From the NCBI RefSeq assembly GCF_029784165.1, contig NC_073695.1:159278646-159342645 (forward strand): a DNA stretch of 64,000 nucleotides, given 5' to 3'. Each line of letters starts with the position of its first letter. Within the stretch, counting starts at the first letter, position 1. Under the pieces are notes generated by a model, which was given only the letters and a program-made list of their open reading frames with translations, had not been told where the DNA came from and did not search any database. This DNA is from Wyeomyia smithii (Eukaryota > Arthropoda > Insecta > Diptera > Culicidae). Shown piece by piece: positions 1-10,055 of this stretch. The translations under genes were made by a program, and so were the position numbers.

Positions 1-249
1 CTCTCCCGTTTCCTGCTAGTTGCCTTACTACAGCGAAGGCCTATGCGTCTGGAAGGGGGAAATAGGTTACGTTCTAAAGGATTTTCTGTATACCATTAAG
101 GATCACTCTGGCCTGATTAAGTCTTCTAGCTAGTGTCCTCGCTAATGTGGAGGTCTATGCTTCTTGAAGAGAAATCAAAGAGTAATCACTTAGTAATATA
201 GGAAGGTTCGGTCCGTCCCATGAAACGACTAAATTCAGACTAACCATAA
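1..249. other. Unassigned flank
   Basis: No ORF, RNA gene or repeat boundary is recognisable here. It lies beyond the presumed 3' end of the Jockey element, whose exact end is unclear. The A-run on the minus strand near 253-260 is the best candidate for the tail. Confidence 0.4.
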
Positions 250-580
250 ACTTCGATTTTTTTCAATCAAAATTTCCGTATATACTAATTTTACGCTTAC
301 AATTCAATATTTACAAATCAATGTATAATACAGTCTTTAAAGTACGGCAGCGTGAGCCACCTGCCTCAAAACGCTGACCCTACGTAATTACTATTTTGTT
401 GCCAATCGTTCTACCTGTGAGTGCATGGCTACTACATGCTACCTGCGGGAGCATTCGATTGAAATTTGATCTTCTGTTTATTTACGTTTTGAGTTTATTG
501 GCGCTGCTCGCGCGGGTTATGGAATTTAATTTTATCACGGCAGTAACACTACGAATAACTAACTTAAAATTAACTTAAAA

Positions 581-3179
581 CTAAGGTACCAGCTCACGAA
601 TGATCTGGTGAGGTGACCTGACGCAGGACTCTCTGAACCTAGTCAACAATGTTGTTCTCCGTTCTTCCAGCACCTGAAGACCAGCCAGGCGATGGATCTC
701 AGAGTGTGTGTCCTCGGAGGGGTGTTTAAGATCATACGTAATATTTTATTCTGAACAATCTGAAGATTAAGATGGTGGGGTTTAGCGCAGTCCTCCCAGA
801 CAGGTAAAGCGTACTCTATGACCGGTAAAATTATTTGCTTGTGAACGGCTTGTGAGGGAAAGAGTGGATTTCTTATTAATGAGAGGATAGAGGGATTTGG
901 TCAGTATGTTGCACTTGGTAACAGTTTTCTCTACGTGTGAACGAAATAGAAGTTTTTGGTCCAGGGAGAGACCAAGATAGACAACCTCACTCGACCATTC
1001 GATGGGTGTGTTATTGAGATGGATTCTCACATTGGCAGGTGGAACAAGTCGAGTTGATTTTGAATGCGGGAATATAATAGCTTGGGTCTTAGCTGCATTG
1101 ATGCAGATCTTCCAGCTGTTGAAATAGTCGGACAAAACATCCAGACCCTCTTGTAGTCTACGCGTCAAAGCTCTAACCACTCGACCTTTGTAGATAATGG
1201 CAGTGTCGTCTGCAAACATAGACAGGATGCCACCACCCGGAAGGGGAGGAGCATCTGTAATAAATATGTTGAACAGGATGGGACCAAGAAGGCTTTCCTG
1301 TGGAACCCCAGCATCTACGTTAAACGAATCAGAGGGAATGTTGTTGAGGAAGACCTGGAATGATCTATTCAACAGATAATTCTTGATGATCTTCACGAGG
1401 AAGATCGGGAAGTTGAATCGCTGCAGCTTAAACACCAGGCCATCATGCCAGACATTATCGAACGCTTTTTCGATGTCCAACAATGCCATAGCAGATGTTT
1501 TTCTTGACTTGTTCCCTGTCTAAACCAGAACTGTTCTGGGAGGAAGATGTTATTCTGGTTTACGAATTCTAGTAAGCGACTAAGAATCAATTTTTCGAAC
1601 AACCTCGAGATGCACGATAACAGGCTGATGGGACGATAGTTTTTAGCGTTGGTAGGGTCCTTACCAGGTTTGTGATTGGGGATCACTTTAGCTAGCTTCC
1701 AGCGAGACGGAAAATAGCTGAGCTCCAGAAACTTATTAAATATCGCTGCCAAGTGTTCGAAAAATTCTCGACTCAAGTTTTTCAGCTCAAGGTTGAGGAC
1801 CTCATCGACGCCGGCAGCCTTCATGTTCTTGGTGCGCTTGATGGCAGCTAACACCTCATCAGCAGATGTTTTAGATTCATCGGGAATGACTGAGGGAAGA
1901 CCGGCGACTCTAGTTATTACTTCCTAGACGGCATGCTCGTGCGGGCTAACCATGGCATGACCCAAATTGTGAGAGCTGACAAAATGCTGACCAAGTGCAT
2001 TGGCTTTTTCAGATGCTGTTAGAAGTAAATGACCGGGGGTTGGTGTTGAGGATGATAGAGGGGGAATAGGTCTCGGTTTGGTTATCAAAATTTTGGTAAG
2101 TCTCCAGAACGGCTATCCACCCACTGGGAGGGAGCGAAGATGTTGAGAAAAATGTTTGTTTCTTAGATCCACCAACCTGGCTTTGATGATTTTGTTAAGA
2201 CGATTGATACTGGTCTTCAGGTGAGGCAGGCCAGAGCGCGGATACTGTCGTCTAATAGTATTACGGAATTGGATATATCGTTTGGTTGTGTTGTCTAGGT
2301 TCAGAGAGTTACTCACCAGACTGGAAGCCGGCACATGTAGATCCCGAGCATGGGATAACGCCTCATTGATGGACTGAAGACACTGGTCGATGTTTTCTGA
2401 GGACTCAAGCTGGACGCTGTAGTCTATTGCGTTGTCCACACATCGCTGGAACCGCGCCCAATCGACTCGATGGTAGCTACGCCGAGAGACTTGGAATCGA
2501 TTAGCAGAGGATCCAACTTCGACTACCACTGGGAAGTGGTCCGAGCTGAGTTCTTGGTGTACAACCGGGTTGGTGATGTTGCTCATGTTGGAGATGAACA
2601 GGTCGATGGTTGCGTGTACTCCGGATCTGCTCAGCCGGGTGGGAGCGGCCGGACCTAGGATGTTGTAGTTGCCTACTTGTAGATCGTTGAAGAGGATCAG
2701 GCCGTTTTGGTTGCTTCGACTGTTGCCCCAGGCTTGGTGTTTTGCGTTGAGGTCACTCGCAATGATGAACTGTCCCTGCCTCCGAGTCAGTTTGATGATG
2801 TCGCTTCTTAGGTTCGTTGCCGTCCCGTCCCTTACGTTGACTTGCTTGGGACAGTAGGCTGCGATGATGGTAATGGGACCGACTCCAATGGTTACTTCCA
2901 ATCCCACGGCCTCGATGACTTTGAGTTGGAACTTGGTAGCAGATGACAGCTTACTTCACGCCGAAGAGCAATAGCCACACCTTCTCCAGAAGAATATGCT
3001 CGATCCAGCCGTACCAATCGGAAATCGGGAAGAAAGATGTTTACCTCAGGTTTGAGATGCGTCTCTGTGATGACTGCAATGTCTATTTTGTGTACGTTGA
3101 GGGAGTCAACAAGCTCGTAATTCTTGTTTCTGATAGAGCAAGCGTTCCAGTTAGCAATCTTGATGATTTCACGGTCCAT
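581..3179 (-). pseudogene. Jockey-type ORF2: endonuclease-reverse transcriptase, multiply frameshifted
   Basis: ORF2 appears to start at the ATG at 3179 (MDREIIKIANWNACSIRNKN), which opens the APE endonuclease. Endonuclease motifs follow: an ITETHL segment, IIASDLNAKH, and SSDHFPVV near 2525. The reverse-transcriptase part shows YRPISLLSCISRLFEKLI (near 1650), ALLDIEKAFD (near 1485), a GVPQESLLGPILFN variant of GVPQGS, and the catalytic FADD near 1230. The C-terminal part (PVIEYALPVWEDCAKPHH, then RLAGLQVLEERRTTLLT) can be followed to a TAG at 581-583. Frameshifts are seen near 2935, 1495, 830 and 720, and the endonuclease-RT linker at about 2110-1855 is broken. The enzyme would nick the target and copy the element RNA. 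This copy is dead. Confidence 0.85.
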
Positions 3180-4403
3180 ATTTGAAGCGATCATCACCGC
3201 AGACTGCAGTTGTTCAGCTCTGCTTTTGCAATTGCGAAAAGTGTTGATGCATTCCACGACCAGTGAAACGTATTGCTCCATGGTGAGCATGGGTTCGTTT
3301 TCAGTTGTGCCAGTTGCAGCTTGGGAGAAAGTCATCGCGGACGAGTTCCCTTGGAGACCTGGTGGGGGTGAACGGCTACCGGATTTCGTTGCTTCAGCAT
3401 ACGTAGAGGCAGCTGTGACTGGTATGGTGGTTGAATTCAGCGGTAGCGGGGCGAGCAAAGGTATGGGGTGCCGGGAGCCAATGGCAGGGAACTCCTTTGT
3501 GTTGTTTGGAGGCACTTTTCGGCGACTTGGTTGATTGTTAGTGGAGGCCCACTTACGAATCTCGATGAACTCTGCGCGTTTCGGGCACGTTCTACTGGTT
3601 GCTTTGTGGGCAGCCCCACAGTTGGCGCACACCGGATCGGCGGTCTCCATCAGGCAGGCATCGGGGGCGTGCGTTTGGCCACACTTGATGCAACGGTACG
3701 CCATATGGCAATTTTTAGTCACGTATAAAAACAGCAGGCAGTTAGAGCATTGGGTGACGTCACGATGCACTGGTTTGTAACGCTCCCAGGCTACGATGAT
3801 GTGAAAAAGTGCTCGAATGGACCGCAGGTCCGCCAGGCACGTTGAATTTTTCTCCAGGTTTACGAGATATAATTGATCACGGTACTTCCGAGTTTTGTTG
3901 TGCCGCGTCATCCTGTGAATCTGGATTGGTTAGAGTCCATTTGCCTTCAGTTCCTCCAACAGGGTGTCAACTTCCATGTCAGGAAGACCGCGGAGAACAA
4001 CCTTGAGGGGTTTTTCTGCTTCGATGTCATGGGAGAAACATTCCACCTCGTGTTTCTGCAGTATCACTTGCACCGCCTTGTAATGATTCAACGACGGAAC
4101 CATCAGTTTGTATCCCTCAGTGCACATGCGGATGGTGCATTTCAGTCCTTTGTCGACATAAAACACAATTGCTTCACGTAGTCCTTCCGGGAAGCCTTTC
4201 ACATAGAAAGGTGGGATTTTCTCCTTCTTCACTACTTCGGGATCCGTGACGTTTTCCAGGACAGCGAATCTGTTGTTGGCCAAAAGCTTTTTAGCCGCAG
4301 GATCAGGCGTATTGTCAGGCCGAGGCCTTTTCCCCGTACTGGAACTGGTTTTTGATTTACCCATATTAGGGTTCACCGTAGCGTCGGCTTCCAACGCGAA
4401 CAC
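3180..4403 (-). pseudogene. Jockey-type ORF1 (gag-like RNA-binding protein), interrupted by a stop
   Basis: The first segment (4403-3930) contains a basic N-terminus (a likely start is the internal Met at 4364, MGKSKTSSSTGKRPRPD), a conserved NRFAVLEN segment, and a PRE_C2HC-like stretch (YKLMVPSLNHYKAVQVIL). A TAG at 3932-3930 interrupts the frame. The same frame then continues with zinc-knuckle motifs CIKCGQTHAPDAC and CANCGAAHKATSRTC near 3680-3590. Proteins of this type coat the retrotransposon RNA. The frame now runs without a stop into ORF2. A TGA in the adjacent frame overlaps the ORF2 start, so an upstream frameshift probably created this fusion (inference). Confidence 0.8.
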
Positions 4404-4570
4404 ACAAACTTACGAACGAACGTACAAAACGAACGGAGCGAAAATAAACTCCTGTACTGCTCAACAAGCTAGCAGAGAGTGATGATCATGTGATGAACGC
4501 TTTTTCTTTCAGAGAGTTCTTTTATAGCAGCTGCGGTGGCTCGCACAGATGCTGCTCGTTGCTGCATTGG

Positions 4571-4828
4571 TCGGGGTTAGTTTTGGTGGGGAAACGGAAC
4601 AGCCTGTATTAGCATATTTTGTATGCACAATAATTAAACACCTTTAATGCACCCTTAAAACGGTGTTCAGTCATGTGCAGAGAAAAAAATGATTGAATGA
4701 AGTACTTTGCTGTTTGACACATGGTCTGACAGAGTTTCAGTCAATCATACATATTGATATTATAAGTTGTTAGAATGTAGTGTAACTAAATCTTTTTTTT
4801 TTCTAAAATTTGTTTTTCTAATCAACAG
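4571..4828. other. Non-coding, intron-like sequence upstream of an exon
   Basis: AT-rich sequence with no ORF. Its last 40 bases form a pyrimidine-rich tract followed by CAACAG, a textbook 3' splice site for the exon that starts at 4829. The Jockey element just upstream would then lie inside an intron. Confidence 0.5.
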
Positions 4829-4959
4829 GATACAATGTAGCACAAAGGCGACGCAAAACCGGTAAAATTGGCTTTATTCATCGTCTTACAAAAGAAGACG
4901 CAATGAAGTGGTTCCAGCAAAAGTACGATGGTATCATCCTAAACAGCAAAGCAAAATAG
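4829..4959 (+). CDS. Terminal coding exon of an unidentified host gene
   Basis: Just after a T-rich tract and the acceptor CAACAG (AG at 4827-4828), an open frame reads 42 residues and ends at TAG 4957-4959. The exon begins with the last two bases of a split codon. The peptide starts YNVAQRRRKTGKIGFIHRLT, continues with KEDAMKWFQQKYDGI, and ends ILNSKAK. It is lysine/arginine rich with mixed hydrophobics and differs from every transposon protein in the window. The sequence immediately downstream is untranslated and contains AATAAA at 5366-5371. I do not recognise the family. No upstream exon is visible in the window, so the gene would extend to the left of position 1 or have small exons I cannot see. 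Confidence 0.55.
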
Positions 4960-5405
4960 GATTCGTTCCAACCCACAAAGATCGTTTTTATTATACCTGT
5001 AATAAGCTAACATTAAAACGAGAGCTAGGAACTATCTTAAAATAGTTGTTTTTATTTAATGGGAACCTATATGTTTCTTCTATAGGTTTGAGGTTCAATA
5101 CAAACAACGACGATACGATTGCCTTCGGATGGGAGTGGAGATAGTTTGGGAAGGCGATTGAAAGGTTGGTTTAAAGATGAGAATGAGAAACAGTTCCCTG
5201 GGCTTGGTGGCCAGCATAAGGGCGCGTACTCCCGGGTAGCGGATGTGAGTGGAAGTGAGAGGAAGATGAAGAGAGAATATAGCAAGTGATAATCAAAATG
5301 CTTCAAGAATTTAGTCTGGTTTTGTTTTTGTTTCAAATTGGCTTGCATTAAGGCCTTTGATTATAAATAAATTTTATTTGATAGTCATAAAATATGTTTT
5401 GCAAA
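4960..5405 (+). other. Probable 3' UTR and downstream DNA with AATAAA signal
   Basis: No coding potential is seen. A canonical AATAAA lies at 5366-5371, about 400 bases after the stop of the candidate terminal exon, just before the TA-flanked element that starts at 5408. Confidence 0.4.
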
Positions 5406-5867
5406 TACAGTCAGGTTTTATTTTTACGCGGGGGATACGTACCTCGTAAAAAAAGTCGCGTAAAAAACCGCGTTAATTCAAAAATCCGCGTAAAAAAACA
5501 CGTTTTGACGTTGACTAACGTCTATATCGAAGTTAGGCCCCTGAATTTGAAAATCTAGTAATTCAACCAGGGAAAACCAGAGAAAAGTGGTCAGGTTTTG
5601 TGCGCTTATTTTGCAGTCATCTATAATCAGGTTTTCGAGGTTTTGGCATCAATCGATCAGAAATTCTTTTACGGTTAAATTTATGTAACAAAAACAAACT
5701 ATTGTTTGAGATACACTATTGAAAAATTGGTAATTAATATCGATTGTCTAAATCATACCGCGCAGCCAATCACTACCTCTCTTCCCAAGCACAGTCGACA
5801 CTAACGGATACAATCGATCTGACTTTGTTGTTATTGTTGTTGTCACTTTCTGTTTCCGATGTTTATG

Positions 5868-7400
5868 CTGCTGCTAGCGGAAAAAACCTTGCTAATATGC
5901 ATCTTTTTGTTGGTGTTAATTTTACGACAGCGGCCGGCGCCCCATCATTCTGATTCCAAAACCGCACCAGTGACATGCGGACGCTAGGTGATAGCAGCTG
6001 AAAGGAGGAAATACAAAATAGTACCGGTCATCTCGTGCCGGTTTCACCCGTAATTCTGGTGGCTTTAGTAGTAAATGGCTACTGCAAAACACTTAAACGG
6101 CTGGAATTCTGGACGGACTAACCAGGAATCTATAATCGGCAACTGGCACCATTTGGTGCCTCGAAATTTTGGTACAGAAGCGGCTAGTTGAATTTTCTGT
6201 TTTACCAAATGCTGCTGCTAGCGGAAAAAACCTTGCAAAAATGCATGTTTGTGTTAGTGTTAATATTACGACAGCGGCCGGCGCACATAGGAGTATTTGA
6301 CCCAAAAAGTTGGCCAAAAGTCCGACATACAAAACACACGATTTTCATTATTTTTAATTGATTTCAGTTGCAACATACCCTCATGCTATCCCAGAACCCA
6401 TTGGTGTCTTTTCACATGAACCAAACTGTTATATTTCAAAGTTATTCCACAGTAAATTGGTCAGTTTGAAAAATACGTGCTACTGCTCGGGTGGCGTAAA
6501 AAATTGAAAAATTTTGTCAAATAGTTTTTCTTTCTCACAGGACATAATCTACAAGATAAGTAAAATGTTTTGCAATATTTAAAACGTTGAATGCTTAAAA
6601 TAATCATGGATTGTTTACGAAATAAGTGATTGTGAAAACCGACCGCGAAAAATCCATAATATAGTGAAATTAATTATATGATTTAGTAACCTCCCGCGCA
6701 AGTCCCGTCGAAGCTTTATTCATTGCCAGAAAGGTCAAAGCCTTCTGAAAATATACGAAAAGAAAAATCTTCCTCCGGGTTTCTCTTTTTTATTTTATTG
6801 ACATTTTATTAAATGAAGATTCATATGGAAATTTCTAAATCTTTGTTTTATATCATGTGTAAAAAGACACTAAAAAAATGGAGTAAGCGAATTTAAAGTT
6901 ATATTTCATATATTGGGTGACGTTTTAAATGGGTTTAAATGATTATACGAAAAAAACACGTTTTTGATATAAATCTATCCAATTACTATCAAAATAGAGC
7001 AACTTGGACTTTTGGCCAGCTTTTTGGCTCAAATACTCCTATGTGCGGCGCAGCTTTCAAGAAACATTTGTCTCTACCATTCCGTCATCTATGTAGCCCC
7101 TCCTTCTTTCTAATTATCTGACGAAGCCTTGGTATAAAACGTATCGTTCGAACATTTCACCCCATTAGTTTCATTATCAACCGTACCGGATACATGCGGA
7201 CGCTCGGTGTTAGCAGCTGAAAGGGGGAAAGACAAAATAGTACCGGTCATCTCGTGCCGGTTTCACCCGTTATGCTGGTGGCTGTTAGTAATAAATGGCT
7301 ACTGCAAAATACTAAAATGGCTGGAATTCTGGACGGACTAACCAGTAAACGAGAATAATCGGCAACTGGTACCTTTTGGTGCCTCGAAATTTTGTTACAG
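5868..7400. repeat. Diverged tandem duplication split by a Transib-like element
   Basis: Two sequence blocks occur in the same order twice. Block one (starting GCTGCTGCTAGCGGAAAAAA) is at 5868-5939 and 6210-6283. Block two (starting ACATGCGGACGCT) is at about 5974-6190 and 7191-7400. The second unit is interrupted by the element at 6284-7045. The first unit holds the corresponding CGGCG at 5935-5939 without an insertion. Confidence 0.75.
6284..7045. mobile_element. Transib-like non-autonomous DNA transposon (762 bp), CGGCG target duplication
   Basis: The termini are near-perfect inverted repeats of about 40 bp beginning CACATAGGAGTATTTGA and sharing AAAAAG(T/C)TGGCCAAAAGTCC. The flanks are identical 5-bp CGGCG duplications (6279-6283 and 7046-7050). 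A 5'-CAC terminus with a 5-bp GC-rich CGNCG-type duplication is characteristic of the Transib superfamily, relatives of RAG1. No transposase ORF is present. A paralogous unoccupied site in the adjacent duplicate unit supports the boundary. Confidence 0.7.
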
Positions 7401-7849
7401 AAGTTTTGTAAAAGAAGCGTTGCAATTCCCTCTACTATTTGCTTCAATGGAATATTTTTTTTTTATAAGAATACGGTAGTCAACGTCATGCGGTCGTGTC
7501 TTGAATACCACCCTCCTACTTTTTTTTAAAATCCGCGTAAAGTAGTCTAGCAAGAAGGGCTTTAGAAAAAACCCGAGACGCTTTAGAACCAGTATTTAAA
7601 ATTGTCCTCTTTGACGGTCATTCCGGATCTTTCGGTAGGCGGAGAGTATTTTTTGGACTAAGTCTTTTACTAGATAAACACTTGAACGTTTCTGGTTCCA
7701 ACCCACGTTAATTCGGAAATTCGTGAAATTTTTTTTGAATTAGCGCGGTATCGCGTAAAAAAAACGCGTTAATTCTAAATCCGCGTAAAAAAAACCGCTT
7801 TAATTCAAAAATACGCGTAAAAACAACCGCATAAAAAAGCCTGACTGTA

Positions 7850-8891
7850 GGCTTTAAAAATAAGATTATTTAGTCCCTAGATAAGTAATGTCGCTAGTGT
7901 GCCCATTGTATTCGAGGCAAATCATGTTGCACAAAAGATCCCAAGCATTAGAGTCGATTTGTCGCGATTCGACTTGAAAACTGCATTGAGAATCATGATC
8001 TAATAGACCTACCTCTATTTTGAGCCTTGTTATGGGCAAAAACTGCCAAAAGAAAAAGCAGACTACGCTGAACCAAATTGCTCGCACATAAATGTGTTAT
8101 CATTGCTTGATTTTTAACGATTGTATATCATTTTAAAACTGATTATCACCCTTTGCTTGCACAGTTCAACAAATAAGGGCAACACGAAACAGTTAAAATG
8201 ATTGTTATTAACTATGGGAAAGTTTATGGATGAGCACATCGAAAATGAAACGGCGTGAAACTGAATCGTAAAACAGTTCATGTTTGTATATGATTTCCCT
8301 AACCCATTCCCGGCGGAGAGTAATCAGATTTTACCTCGAAAAACCTTCAAATTCTTATTACTCAGCAACTGCGCGTACAATTAACACAAACTGGGTTGCG
8401 TATTGTAGATTGATCTGTTCTCAAACCGTATTTAATAGTTTAATCGTTCAAAATATCAGGTTTAATTGTTAAGTTGTAATCCAAGTTCAGATGTCAGGTG
8501 ATGCCATACGGCATCACCCCCCGGGAATGGGTTGATGGGGTTGACATGGATGATTTTCTTTCATATATGCGCTTGAATTCATGTTGTAAATTATCGACAA
8601 CTATTACTGAAAATATAAATGCAAAATTTTTCATTGATGATATTTTTTTTACAAGTGTGCATAGCGAATCATATTATTTAATGTGAATTATTAGGGCATC
8701 GAGTATTTCAAATGACTTTTTTTAATTCCACCCGTCTGATACTTCTGAATAATAAATTCTCTAATAAGGACTCGACGATTCCGTACAGCGTAACGACGTT
8801 TGACGTTACGTTCCCAAGCATGACCTGTAAAAATCCAGCGACGCCAGCGACATAACTTATCTAGGGACTAAACAATCTTATCTTTAAAACC
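7850..8891. repeat. Inverted-repeat element with 48-bp arms
   Basis: The arms at 7850-7897 and 8844-8891 are inverted copies with about 5 mismatches over 48 bp (core TTTAGTCCCTAGATAAGT). The interior has no credible ORF. It abuts the TA-flanked element that ends at 7847. No target duplication was resolved, so the superfamily is unknown. Confidence 0.65.
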
Positions 8892-8988
8892 ATCATATGC
8901 GTTCCATACACTCAAAATATTTTTTACGTTATAATTACCGGAAAAGTTATGTGAATATTTTCCACTGTAATTTTCACGTAGATTTTAT

Positions 8989-9110
8989 CAGGGTGGCCAC
9001 TCTACCGGGAAAAAGCCGGGAATTTCAAATTACCGGGAAAAAAATACGGGAAAACCGGGAAATTAGGCTTCACGCCGGGAAAATCATCCTCCTTCATGTC
9101 TGCCGCTTCA
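8989..9110. mobile_element. Left terminus of a CAGGGTGGCCAC-type DNA transposon
   Basis: The sequence begins CAGGGTGGCCACTC and is followed by a cluster of CCGGGAAA motifs. It is preceded by GATTTTAT (8981-8988). The matching right terminus is at 23790, where the same GATTTTAT follows. An 8-bp duplication and CAGGG terminus fit a hAT-like element. How far the original element extended is unclear. Confidence 0.6.
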
Positions 9111-9897
9111 TTTGTTCAACAGTTTCTGAGGAAATGTCAACATGAGACCCTGTTTTGTTTCATGTTCGCCTAACTGGCATGATTCTGCCGGCTAGGGGAA
9201 AGCTGGTTGTTGGTTTCAGCTAAAGTCGACAGCAGCTTCGCAGCAAGATCTGCGTCAAATTAAATTAGGCTTGTTCAGGTGGATAAATTTACTGTTCCGT
9301 AACATATATTGTCAGATTTTAAAGAAGTCAAAAAGTTATCAGCGTTCGCATTGAAACTTCTTGTGAATAGTGTTCGACATCGGTCAAAAGTCAAATAGGA
9401 CCGGAAACTTCGAGTCACGATTTTATTTCGAACCGGACCGGAACGAAGCTACCCGGTTTGTACTTCCCGATTTTTGATATGATTTTAACCACAAGCAGCA
9501 CATTTATATTGCGGATCATTTTAATTGCATTTGCAATTGACATACTTCAAAGAGAATATACACACTTAGATTTTATTGCCGAGAACTCAACAGCTGATAA
9601 ATTCAGCGAAATGTTCTACAAATTTTCGGCAGAATTCTCAAGAACTTCGGCAAATGAAATGTCAATACTTGCTGATTTACGGTTAATCGATATATTTGCT
9701 GAATGTTCGTCGAAATATATTGCTGACATTTGTTGAAAACTTTGCCGAGCTCAATCAGCTGTTGGGAAATTTGCCGAGATAAATTAAGTGTGTATAACCA
9801 ATATTTTTAATCAACTGTTCGTCTGTCATGTTGCGGTCAATATCTGCTGAAATTTCGTAATAATTTAAACAATCAAGACTTTGTTATTTTTAACATT
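9111..9897. other. Non-coding stretch, no gene seen
   Basis: AT-rich, with repeated GCCGAG/GCTGA and CTCGGCAAA-like short motifs between 9570 and 9780 that suggest another decayed repeat. No ORF resembles a known family. Confidence 0.4.
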
Positions 9898-10055
9898 CTC
9901 CACATTAAGTGTTTCGCAGAAAAAATCACAGGAGGGTTGTGTGCAAAGCCACGACCGCAAGGTTTAAGTAGAATACTTTTACACAGCTCTACTTACGGCT
10001 GTACATTAACCTTCGGCCGGGCGAATCGGTTCGCGCCGCTTTTCGCGTTTAGCCT
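9898..10055. repeat. Left copy of the long flanking duplication of the R1-like element
   Basis: About 157 bp from CTCCACATTAAG to GTTTAGCCT, matching 12530-12686 with only a few differences. It contains the start of repeat family X (AAATCACAGGAGGG at about 9923). Confidence 0.75.

Larger units (their letters stand above)
250..4570 (-). mobile_element. Jockey-clade non-LTR retrotransposon, near full length, inactivated
   Basis: Read on the minus strand, the order is a 5' region (about 4570-4404), a gag-like ORF1 with PRE_C2HC-like sequence and CCHC knuckles, then ORF2 with an APE-type endonuclease followed by reverse transcriptase and no RNase H. That architecture is typical of the Jockey clade (Juan-like elements occur in mosquitoes). 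The 3' UTR runs from 580 to about 250. The reading frames carry one in-frame stop and several frameshifts, so the copy cannot move by itself. The boundaries are approximate because no target-site duplication could be identified. Confidence 0.85.
5408..7847. mobile_element. TA-flanked inverted-repeat element (Tc1/mariner-like, non-autonomous), with nested insert
   Basis: The left end reads CAGTCAGGTTTTATTTTTAC and the right end is its inverted counterpart (ending GCCTGACTG). Each end is bordered by TA (5406-5407 and 7848-7849). CAGT termini and TA duplication fit Tc1/mariner-type MITEs. The subterminal regions are full of ACGCGG/CCGCGTAAAAA motifs. No transposase is encoded. It contains an internal tandem duplication and a Transib-like insertion. 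Confidence 0.7.
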
